Positions 16,748 to 23,198 of a stretch of DNA of 23,718 bases are shown here, piece after piece (the first letter of the stretch is position 1; every line of letters begins with the position of its first letter). Where the stretch lies: positions 1 through 23,718 of the IMG/VR virus record IMGVR_UViG_3300006735_000264, one strand, 5' to 3'. The stretch is from a virus. The position numbers and the translations under genes were made by a program. The notes under the pieces are model-generated. The model was not told where the DNA came from. It worked only from the letters and a program-made list of their open reading frames with translations, and did no database searches.

Positions 16748-18135
16748 GGTGTTCGTCCTCCCCTACTGGTGTAATGTCCAATGGGGTCAAGACCGAAAGT
16801 ACGCGGTTCGTTGTTTGCATCTTCAGTAGCACCTTCTGGTCGAGTGGTCTGCTTAGGCCCATTCTCTGGATTTTTTGGAAGATTTGAGCCTGCGCCTCCT
16901 GTGTCTTTAGTGCCCATGCTCTTCTTCTTGCTCTCTTTTTGTTTGATTGCTCTTTTCGCATCAGCGACGAGTTGTCTGAGTTCTATAATATCATAACGAG
17001 TGAGATTTTTCTGTATCTCACTACCCTTGCCGATAGGTCCAGTCATGACTCCCTGTACCGATGATGATGGTAATCTACCCGGTCTCATCATTGGTGGTGC
17101 AGCCATTTGCTGTACACCAACACCTGCTGTCGGCATCGACATGGGTGGTGCTCCCGGCATGGGTGGTGGAGTTGGCATCATAGGTCTCTGAGGCATGGTA
17201 GGCGGCATTATCGGTGGTATTCTGTGTGGTTTGAGAGCAGGTCTTCTCGGTCTTTGGACTCCTTGTAGCCTACCACCACCTGTTGCTCCTGCTGTATAGG
17301 AACGAGCACCGAATCTCGATGGGGTGGAAGCGACTGTCCTGACACCTCCCATTCTCTTTCTGCCTTCTTGCTGGCCCATGTACTGTCTGTATTTCTGAGG
17401 GTCTTTGGATGTGGGTTGCTTAGTCTGCACACCACGATGAGACATTTCTACTGCTAGATGCGCTCTGCCTAGACCGGATTTTTTACCACCCTTGATGCCT
17501 CTGCTCCTTGCCTTGGCTCTTCTCGATGTGGCTGATGATGGATTGACACCACCCGGAGGCATTTTGAACTGGCCTGTTGAAGGGCGGAACTTCTTGCTTC
17601 GCTCTTTCTTCTCTTTCTTCTCCTTGCCTTTGTCGGATTTGCCTTTCTTAGGCTCTGGATTCTTATCGGGTATGAAACCCTGTGCTTCTTCTTTGAGAAG
17701 TTGAGACCATGCATCATCCATCGGCTCGCTCATAGCAACCATCTCCCCACCTGCTGCACCCGGTCCTTTGGCTTGTGCAGCAAGACTAGTCAAGAATCCA
17801 AGATTGCCCGGAGGTCCTGTCTGTGCGGAAATCTCTCTTTCCTCATCTACCTTCTCAGCATCATCGCGCCCTTCCTCTTCGTCATCTTTCAGTGATTCCA
17901 AATCACTAGGCTTGACTTTGATGTGCTTGATTTTGCTCATGATGCGTTTACGTTCTCTGTCCTTCTCCCTCTTCCTGTCCATCTTGTCGTCTTTTTCCTT
18001 GCCATCCTCAGCACCATGACGGTCTTCCTCATGGTTATTGACGTACATGTGAGAAGATTCGCTACGAGGATTGTAGATTCTGGTATCACTACCACTCATC
18101 ATACCGCTACTGGATTTTACGAGGATTTTGCTCAT
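16744..18135 (-). CDS. Highly basic, Pro/Met-rich disordered protein
   Basis: A 463-residue protein with its ATG overlapping the previous stop as ATGA and GGGGTGA a few bases upstream. It starts MSKILVKSSSGMMSGS. Residues 35-100 are alternating Lys, Arg, Glu and Asp, probably long charged helices; 160-185 are almost all Lys, Glu, Asp and Ser; 190-300 are Arg/Gly/Ser-rich and strongly basic; 300-355 are Pro/Met-rich (PPIMPPTMPQRPMMPTPPPM). One short region, LTRYDIIELRQLVADAKRAI near 390, looks helical. Such composition suits DNA or RNA binding or packing inside the capsid, but no family is recognised. Confidence 0.68.
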   Translation of the reverse strand: MSKILVKSSSGMMSGSDTRIYNPRSESSHMYVNNHEEDRHGAEDGKEKDDKMDRKREKDRERKRIMSKIKHIKVKPSDLESLKDDEEEGRDDAEKVDEEREISAQTGPPGNLGFLTSLAAQAKGPGAAGGEMVAMSEPMDDAWSQLLKEEAQGFIPDKNPEPKKGKSDKGKEKKEKKERSKKFRPSTGQFKMPPGGVNPSSATSRRAKARSRGIKGGKKSGLGRAHLAVEMSHRGVQTKQPTSKDPQKYRQYMGQQEGRKRMGGVRTVASTPSRFGARSYTAGATGGGRLQGVQRPRRPALKPHRIPPIMPPTMPQRPMMPTPPPMPGAPPMSMPTAGVGVQQMAAPPMMRPGRLPSSSVQGVMTGPIGKGSEIQKNLTRYDIIELRQLVADAKRAIKQKESKKKSMGTKDTGGAGSNLPKNPENGPKQTTRPEGATEDANNEPRTFGLDPIGHYTSRGGRTP

Positions 18136-18533
18136 TCATTCACCCCAGCATATTCTAAGCAGTAATCATATGTCTTATGCCCAAGTCTGATATAGAAGTC
18201 AGCAGCAACCGATTCATTGGTTATACAACTAGCCATATCCTCACAAAGTTCCTTGAACTTGGTAACCGATTCTTTGATTTCCCTTCTGAGTGGAAATACT
18301 CTGCTCGGGTCATCCGTCTCGGATAACTCGTCAAGAGCACCAACCACATCAGTGAGTGACATCATAGTGACATACTCATGATTCTTGTTGGCATATAATT
18401 TGAATCTCTTGCATACGATAACGCAATATTCCATGAAAATAGGTAGGTCCTTGTTCACATTGATTCTGTGAGTTTGGAGAAGTTGGAATCCGGGGTGAGA
18501 AACCTGCATCAAATCTACGGTTCTGACCATCAT
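18132..18533 (-). CDS. Small helical protein of unknown function
   Basis: I start this 133-residue protein at ATG 18531-18533, which overlaps the upstream stop as ATGA, instead of a longer start that would overlap by 55 bases. It begins MMVRTVDLMQVSHPGFQLLQ. The middle is helical (LPIFMEYCVIVCKRFKLYAN), and a second helical half contains EIKESVTKFKELCEDMASCI. It has five Cys residues in no zinc-like pattern and no membrane segment. It sits between the small-terminase candidate and the basic low-complexity protein. A DNA-packaging accessory role is possible from position only. Confidence 0.65.
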   Translation of the reverse strand: MMVRTVDLMQVSHPGFQLLQTHRINVNKDLPIFMEYCVIVCKRFKLYANKNHEYVTMMSLTDVVGALDELSETDDPSRVFPLRREIKESVTKFKELCEDMASCITNESVAADFYIRLGHKTYDYCLEYAGVNE

Positions 18534-19216
18534 TGCTCCATTCCCTCCACTTGCTCTTGGAGTTGTGACTTGATTCTCTTCCAACTCTCAGGACTCTCCT
18601 TTGCTAGTTCGACTTTGAGGATGTTAATTGTGTTATTGACTTGAGCACCCTCACTGACAGTACCCCATTGAGTTTGTATCCTCACTAGGTCTTTCAAGGA
18701 TTCCCGAACTTCTTTGTGCAGAGATACTGCATTTCTGATGAAGCCCTCTTCATGTACGGATGACTCATCCATGAGTTCATCGAACTTGGAGTTCAATCTC
18801 TCGAGATTCCTTCTCATCACATTCGCTTCTTGTCCAACTGTGATTGCGACCTCAGTTGCTGCTGATTTCTGAACCAACGGCTGAAAGTGAAACTTCATGT
18901 GGTGATGGACGGATTCTTCTTTGATACCAAGTTCTTCTGCGATTAACTCTGATTCTGCCCCGTTTGAGAAGAATCTGTGTTCGAATGATGCACGATTGGT
19001 ATGCGTACATAAAACACAAGATGGATTGGCTGCCATATGGTACTGACCCATGTGATTTCTGAAGTGACGGTCTGCTGTATTAGCCCTCCATCCCATCTCT
19101 TTATCCACTCTCATGCAGGTGGTTTCGCCGTTTTTGAGAGATTCCTCTAACTCATCTCTCTGCTCACTAGTGCAGAAAGGGCACGACCGTTTTACGACTG
19201 GCTTCCGCTCAACCAC
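18530..19216 (-). CDS. Putative small terminase: tandem zinc-HTH DNA-binding protein
   Basis: A 228-residue protein starting at GTG 19214-19216, without a clear ribosome-binding site and after a 40-base gap. Two modules follow each other: residues 12-55 (CPFC to RHFRNH) and 67-110 (CVLC to HHMKFH). Both have Cys-x2-Cys, 35 residues, then His-x3-His, with a helix-turn-helix-like stretch before the histidines (GWRANTADRH and GIKEESVHHH). This Cys-Cys/HTH/His-His layout is frequent in phage small terminase and packaging-site-binding proteins. Residues 128-228 form long helices suited to oligomerisation. Its place upstream of the large terminase supports a small-terminase role, though 5 kb of other genes lie between. 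A transcription regulator is the alternative. Confidence 0.6.
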   Translation of the reverse strand: MVERKPVVKRSCPFCTSEQRDELEESLKNGETTCMRVDKEMGWRANTADRHFRNHMGQYHMAANPSCVLCTHTNRASFEHRFFSNGAESELIAEELGIKEESVHHHMKFHFQPLVQKSAATEVAITVGQEANVMRRNLERLNSKFDELMDESSVHEEGFIRNAVSLHKEVRESLKDLVRIQTQWGTVSEGAQVNNTINILKVELAKESPESWKRIKSQLQEQVEGMEQ

Positions 19217-19237
19217 GATGCTGCCGTGTAGGGAGGC

Positions 19238-19253
19238 GGCAATTAAGATTGCC
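19238..19253. other. Perfect stem-loop between membrane gene and terminase-like gene
   Basis: GGCAAT TAAG ATTGCC forms a six-base-pair stem with a four-base loop in the 40-base gap between two genes. No T-run follows on the minus strand, so a classic terminator is unlikely. It could be an RNA processing or translation-control element for the downstream GTG-started gene. Confidence 0.4.
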
Positions 19254-19256
19254 TAA

Positions 19257-19508
19257 TTAGAACCGTGTAATCCTATGGTATACTGACGTCAAGAGAAAAA
19301 GAGAGAGAAATACTCCAACTACCATCATGGTCATCTCAGACTGATTGATTTCGTTCGCTTTGAAGAGTAGTATCCCTACGAAGATAACAATAGCGCTGAT
19401 GAGTTGTACCATCACCATATCGACTATTACGCTTCTATTAGGAGCGAGCATCTGTACCGACATGTCTGCAAATTGTCTAGGTATTGGCAAAGAGCCACCA
19501 CTCATCAT
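19257..19508 (-). CDS. Small two-helix membrane protein
   Basis: An 83-residue protein. The ATG at 19506-19508 overlaps the upstream stop (TAATG), with GGAGGTAG nine bases before it. Two membrane segments are clear: about residues 31-49 (MVMVQLISAIVIFVGILLF) and 60-77 (TMMVVGVFLSLFLLTSVY), joined by a short polar loop KANEINQSE. The N terminus of about 30 residues is polar. Size and layout resemble holins and other small phage membrane proteins, but it is embedded in a head module and there is no endolysin nearby, so a virion or egress role is equally possible. Confidence 0.72.
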   Translation of the reverse strand: MMSGGSLPIPRQFADMSVQMLAPNRSVIVDMVMVQLISAIVIFVGILLFKANEINQSEMTMMVVGVFLSLFLLTSVYHRITRF

Positions 19509-20188
19509 TATGCTCTACCTCCAAACATTAGGTTTCTCATGAATGAACCACCTGCTTCAGCAGCGCCTTGCATCATACCGGGGTCAGCCATTGCTGCTTG
19601 GAGTGCACCATGCATCATGCTTGACTCCGCTCTCTGCATTGTCTGCATTCTCAGTGTGTCTGCATTACCGACAGATGAGTTGACATCGTTCTGTAGACCG
19701 CTCATTTGAGCCATTATATTCTCAGGGCTCATTGTTTGAAGTTGTGTTGGAAGTGAAGTAGGGTCTAATTTGAAGACACCTAGTTCGTCATCAAAGTTGA
19801 AAGATGCTTCTTTCAAGACGTTGAGTATGGAAAAAGTCATCATTTGACCCATTATATCGAGAACTAGATTGAATGTGTTGGACTGAACGAACCTCTCAAC
19901 AGGTAGTTGTGTGTTCATCATAGTCACTAGTATCTCTGTTTCACTAGGCGGCATCATGCCATTCTGTGTATATTGATTGTCCATACCAGTAGCGCTTCCC
20001 AAGAAAGAACTCATGAGATTCGGCTGTTGCTGTTGTTGTGCATACCAGTTGTTGTTAGGTGCTGAGTATCCACCCATCATTTGATTATTCTGCATTCCCA
20101 TTCCCATTCCCATTCCAGTAGGAGCACCGGTCATTGAGAGATTGAGTGAATTATTGGTAGGTTGTTGTTGACCGAAACCCATCATCAC
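19508..20188 (-). CDS. Met/Gln-rich probable virion protein
   Basis: A 226-residue protein that starts at GTG or one of the two ATG codons directly after it; the start overlaps the upstream stop (GTGATGATG). Residues 1-75 are Met, Gln, Asn and Gly-rich, including a GMGMGMGM stretch coded by a six-base repeat. Residues 80-140 form a folded core (ETEILVTMMNTQLPVERFVQ, then helical TFNLVLDIMGQMMTFSILNV). The last 70 residues are Met/Ala-rich helices ending SFMRNLMFGGRA. No Cys, enzyme motif or certain membrane segment. Probably structural. Confidence 0.65.
   Translation of the reverse strand: MMMGFGQQQPTNNSLNLSMTGAPTGMGMGMGMQNNQMMGGYSAPNNNWYAQQQQQPNLMSSFLGSATGMDNQYTQNGMMPPSETEILVTMMNTQLPVERFVQSNTFNLVLDIMGQMMTFSILNVLKEASFNFDDELGVFKLDPTSLPTQLQTMSPENIMAQMSGLQNDVNSSVGNADTLRMQTMQRAESSMMHGALQAAMADPGMMQGAAEAGGSFMRNLMFGGRA
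20093..20116. repeat. Four copies of cattcc in the Met/Gln-rich gene
   Basis: The plus strand shows cattcc four times without a break, coding for Gly-Met repeats on the minus strand. Being a multiple of three, it could expand or shrink without a frameshift. Confidence 0.75.
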
Positions 20189-21186
20189 TGCCCACTCTCC
20201 ATTTGATTGGGAAGGGGGTTGCCCACTTGAGCCTGTTGGTTTACTAACGCTTGAGGTGGAGTTTGTTGCATTTGCTGCGCTTGTTGCATCAAAACTTCTT
20301 GAAAAGCCTGAGTTGGAGTCTTCATATCACGTAGTTCCTTCTGGAACATCCTGTTGTCGAAAGTGATGACTGTGAGGTCATTCTCCTCAGTTTCAGGATT
20401 GGCATAGAACTGAACGGTAATTCCTTTGCTCTTTCTTGAATCTGACATAATCTCAGCAAAGAATGGCTCATACTTGTCCACCATCGGATGCTGTGGTCCA
20501 TTATCACTACCAGCGAGTGTTGCTACTGGTACGGAAACTAAACTGACGCCCTTCTTCATCTTATCACGGAATCTACTGGGTTTCATCTCATCCTCTGATT
20601 CTTGCTGTTCTTCCCATTTTCTGAGAAGGTGATACAGATGAAGATGCTCTGGGCAATAGGTTGCCCTCAACTTTCTACCACTAGTGACTCGTTCTCTAGC
20701 GACGAACGCTTCAGGCTCACCAGTGATTGGGTTCTGCCAATAGAGTTCCCAAAGCGACTTACCTGTATCCTCATCGCATATCTTAGCGTAAAGGTTGTCA
20801 TGTTGTATGAGTTCTTTTACATTGCAACCGTCTATACAACAAGTTCCTGTGTCTTTGTTGTACCTGTAGTTACTCCAGAAAAATAGCCTCCTTGGGTCTA
20901 ATATCGACCTCTTAGTCGGTCTGAGAAGTCTATATGCTTGTTTGATGTCGGACTTTCTTGCTTTTCTGGGGTCTGCATGCCTAGAGGGGTAGAAGTTCAC
21001 TTTCGGAACTTCGATGTTCTTCTCCATGGCGACTTTCTGCATCTGCTGTTGTGCTGCTTGTTGCTCTAGTAGAGCAGCATGTGTAAATTGCGGATTGCCC
21101 TGTTGCGCTAATGCCATTAACGCTGCTTCATTCATTTGTCCGATGTTCTGTTGTTGACCTACATAAAATGGATTTAAGTTGTTCAT
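20185..21186 (-). CDS. Cys/His-containing protein of unknown function, putative zinc site
   Basis: A 333-residue protein; I use ATG 21184-21186, with a GTG immediately before it as alternative and AAGGGGGA upstream. Residues 1-55 are Gln/Ala/Met-rich. Residues 60-195 look like the folded core: basic PSRHADPRKARKSDIKQAYR, then DTGTCCIDGCNV, a Cys near 137 and ATYCPEHLHLYHLL near 176-188, which could form a zinc site of Cys117/Cys121 with Cys178 and His181. Residues 215-300 contain a second, mixed segment ending in TVITFDNRMFQKELRDM. The tail is again Gln-rich. No family recognised; most likely a head or connector protein by context. Confidence 0.65.
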   Translation of the reverse strand: MNNLNPFYVGQQQNIGQMNEAALMALAQQGNPQFTHAALLEQQAAQQQMQKVAMEKNIEVPKVNFYPSRHADPRKARKSDIKQAYRLLRPTKRSILDPRRLFFWSNYRYNKDTGTCCIDGCNVKELIQHDNLYAKICDEDTGKSLWELYWQNPITGEPEAFVARERVTSGRKLRATYCPEHLHLYHLLRKWEEQQESEDEMKPSRFRDKMKKGVSLVSVPVATLAGSDNGPQHPMVDKYEPFFAEIMSDSRKSKGITVQFYANPETEENDLTVITFDNRMFQKELRDMKTPTQAFQEVLMQQAQQMQQTPPQALVNQQAQVGNPLPNQMESGQ

Positions 21187-21191
21187 CACGG

Positions 21192-21413
21192 TTAGTCCCC
21201 CTTAACCTCGGGGCATACACGAATTATCATGCTTTCTCCTTCAACCTTTAATTCCCACTCAATTTTATCCCCTGTGGACAAATCGAACTGTTTTACTATC
21301 CAAGATGGGACTGTCGTACGTAATGAACCAGTACCTGTCGACGTTAGAGAAGTCCTTGTGACACTCCTACCCATGTCACTCCGAGTAGGGCATACACCAA
21401 AAAGGTCACTCAT
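21192..21413 (-). CDS. AbrB/SpoVT-like DNA-binding protein
   Basis: A 73-residue protein. Residues 20-70 fit the swapped-hairpin AbrB fold: TSLTSTGTGSLRTTVPSWIV, then FDLSTGDKIEWELKVEGESM and IIRVCPE. Such proteins bind DNA as dimers and act as regulators or antitoxins, and are very common in archaea. The start is uncertain: the ATG at 21413 lacks a ribosome-binding site, while an ATG at 21374 (MGRSVTRTSL) has GGAG four bases upstream and gives 60 residues that still cover the domain. It lies two bases after the GTPase region's gap and just before the Cys/His protein. No toxin partner is visible, so a transcription switch for the virus or operon is more likely. Confidence 0.72.
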   Translation of the reverse strand: MSDLFGVCPTRSDMGRSVTRTSLTSTGTGSLRTTVPSWIVKQFDLSTGDKIEWELKVEGESMIIRVCPEVKGD

Positions 21414-21423
21414 GAGGTCAGTT

Positions 21424-22140
21424 TTAATAATTCATCATTTCAAACAGGGTTTGCTCTACGTTCCAGCCTATCCTAGTAGCCATGAAAGCACGTTTGGTAG
21501 GTACACCTGCTTTTTGCAAACGAATCAAATCGTCTCTGAAAGGGTCGAATATCTTGTGTTCGCCTATTCTACCCTGCTGCCAGAGCACTGCTGCCTTGTC
21601 ATCGAAGAACCTATCAGCCTTGTTTGCAACTAGAAGTAGTTGCTTTGGAGCGTATTTCTTACCTTTCCACCAAGTCTTTACGCTTCTATATCTGTAGTTT
21701 CGAAAGAGAATGGCATCGACTAGATATTTGAAACCAGCAACCTGCTGAAGGGCCTCATCGCCACCTGCAAAAGCCCGGTCATCGAACATGAAGACGATGA
21801 ACTCACATTGCCTGTTGACCATATCGTCTATCCAGAGATTCCAGAATCTATCCTCACCGCCTATGTCAGATGAGTGAACGACTCTCCTCTCACCCTGCCA
21901 GCGTAATCTCTTACGGGTCGGTTTGGGCAATACATACCTAGTTAGTAGTTTGAAGTGATTGGTTCTTTCTTCGATTGGTATCTCTTCCATCTCACCGGGA
22001 GTTGTCATGTACCTGTCGAGCGTGGTCTTACCGACCATCGATGCTCCGTAAATCCCAACACGTCTGGATTTCCAGTTGTTGTATATCTGTTGACCCCATA
22101 GGGCTGCCCCTACTAATGCACTACCCGCCATTGCAGTCAT
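21424..22140 (-). CDS. Ras-like small GTPase with hydrophobic N terminus
   Basis: A 238-residue P-loop GTPase. G1/Walker A is GIYGASMVGKTTL with Lys38 and Thr39; the G3 region is SSDIGGEDRFWNLW at 91-104, comparable to DxxGQE of Arf/Ras proteins; G4 is VANKADRF with NKAD at 173-176, specifying guanine. A G2 threonine cannot be fixed by eye. Residues 3-20 are small and hydrophobic (AMAGSALVGAALWGQQIY) and could anchor it to a membrane. The ATG at 22138-22140 has GAGGTGAT five bases upstream. It follows two predicted membrane-protein genes in the same operon, suggesting they work together. A GTPase in a head module is unusual; its target is unknown. Confidence 0.78.
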   Translation of the reverse strand: MTAMAGSALVGAALWGQQIYNNWKSRRVGIYGASMVGKTTLDRYMTTPGEMEEIPIEERTNHFKLLTRYVLPKPTRKRLRWQGERRVVHSSDIGGEDRFWNLWIDDMVNRQCEFIVFMFDDRAFAGGDEALQQVAGFKYLVDAILFRNYRYRSVKTWWKGKKYAPKQLLLVANKADRFFDDKAAVLWQQGRIGEHKIFDPFRDDLIRLQKAGVPTKRAFMATRIGWNVEQTLFEMMNY

Positions 22141-22151
22141 GCATAATCACC

Positions 22152-22451
22152 TCAAGAAACCAAATTGACTAACCAATCTCCTAGATTCTGCACTTGTATT
22201 AGTCCCCAGTTTACAGTGTTCTCCCAGAGACTCATATCCGTCCAGTAGTACTCTACAGCAGATACGCCTAACATTCCTAATACTGTAAACAATAGAGTGC
22301 GAACCCATCCAATACCCCACTCGTAAGTATTGTCAACGGTGTTTGCCATGTGCATAGCACGAAGAGTCTCTTCTACCGAATCGTCACCGACACTTCTGAA
22401 TATTCGAGGTCCTTTGACTCCGGGTATTCCGAGAAGGCCGGGTAGTGGCAT
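22152..22451 (-). CDS. Small one-helix membrane protein
   Basis: A 99-residue protein starting at ATG 22449-22451, which overlaps the upstream stop (TGATG); a TTG directly upstream is less likely. It begins MPLPGLLGIPGVKGPRIFRS. A charged helix (DDSVEETLRAMHMANTVDNT) follows, then a membrane segment at about 46-67 (WGIGWVRTLLFTVLGMLGVS), and a Trp-rich amphipathic C terminus (YYWTDMSLWENTVNWGLIQV). No family recognised. It is coupled to the upstream membrane protein and followed by the GTPase. Confidence 0.68.
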   Translation of the reverse strand: MPLPGLLGIPGVKGPRIFRSVGDDSVEETLRAMHMANTVDNTYEWGIGWVRTLLFTVLGMLGVSAVEYYWTDMSLWENTVNWGLIQVQNLGDWLVNLVS

Positions 22452-23041
22452 CAATTACCGCCACGCTTGGCTCTGTATCTTAAGTCTGGCGACCCGTCCT
22501 TCTTCCTTGGTATGTCATCTTTCACCAAATCATCAGCCATTTTATTCAAGCCTAACTCCAATGGTTGGTCGCTTTTTACCTGATGGTTTGGTATACCGGG
22601 GTTGAAATTATTGTGATAATCCACACCTACACCTGAGAAACCAGCACTATTGAACGTAGGAGATACTTTTTCAGGATTCTCGGCCATCCATCGAAGTTCA
22701 TTCTCCAACTGGGCTTCCTGCATTCTCATCTCCAAGTCCATCCTTCTCTGGTCGAAGTTCATCTGCTGGCTTCTTATCGTCCTCGACCTCTGACTTTGCA
22801 TCTCTGCCATTTGTACTCTCTCTTGCATCTGCTGCTCGAAGAACATCTTGAAGAAGTAGTATGCTATTGTCTGTACAGCCAATGCACCCATGGAATATGT
22901 CATTCCATTTACCCAAGAGTCCCCGGCAGAACCAGCGGGTAGCCATATACCAGCGTCGTAGACGCCGACAGCCACTCCAACCAGTGCAGATTGGGCTAGT
23001 ATCAGCCCTGTCATCTTCATATCCTGTGAGCCTTCATTCAT
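22451..23041 (-). CDS. Two-helix membrane protein with cytoplasmic-type coiled coil
   Basis: A 196-residue protein, first gene after the AT-rich gap, with a very good ribosome-binding site GAGGTGA seven bases before ATG 23039-23041. Membrane segments lie at about 11-29 (TGLILAQSALVGVAVGVYD) and 46-67 (GMTYSMGALAVQTIAYYFFK). Residues 68-122 form a long Met/Gln/Glu/Arg-rich coiled coil (QMQERVQMAEMQSQRS and onward). The tail is polar and ends basic (RKKDGSPDLRYRAKRGGN). No known family. A hairpin in the membrane with an exposed coiled coil is the kind of design that recruits soluble partners, such as the GTPase two genes downstream, but this is inference. Confidence 0.7.
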   Translation of the reverse strand: MNEGSQDMKMTGLILAQSALVGVAVGVYDAGIWLPAGSAGDSWVNGMTYSMGALAVQTIAYYFFKMFFEQQMQERVQMAEMQSQRSRTIRSQQMNFDQRRMDLEMRMQEAQLENELRWMAENPEKVSPTFNSAGFSGVGVDYHNNFNPGIPNHQVKSDQPLELGLNKMADDLVKDDIPRKKDGSPDLRYRAKRGGN

Positions 23042-23198
23042 TCGTAATCACCTCTGACCTCGTATCTGGCACATGGGGTGGTATCATAAGCGTTGTGACC
23101 AGAAAGCCGACCTGTTTTGTCTAAAGTTTCTAATATATTGTATATACATATAGTTATATTTATTTATATGTATAGATGAATACAAAGAATAATTAGAA
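23042..23198 (-). promoter_or_regulatory. AT-rich gap, candidate main promoter of the head operon
   Basis: This 157-base region is the longest non-coding stretch and much richer in A and T than its surroundings, especially 23128-23175. On the minus strand it shows several TATA-like blocks, such as CATATAAATAAATATAAC and CTATATGTATATAC, 85 to 130 bases before the ATG at 23041. For an archaeal promoter this is a suitable place and composition. Its upstream edge may also hold the terminator of the previous gene, a moderately T-rich stretch (TTCTTTGTATTC). The exact box and start site cannot be fixed by eye. Confidence 0.5.

Noticed and set aside
18534-18584. Longer N terminus (17 residues) of the 133-residue protein
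   Set aside because: It would overlap the upstream gene by 55 bases; the ATG at 18533 fits the ATGA overlap habit of this operon.
19257-19508. Calling the two-helix protein a holin
   Set aside because: Size and topology fit, but no lysis enzyme is nearby and many unrelated small membrane proteins look alike.
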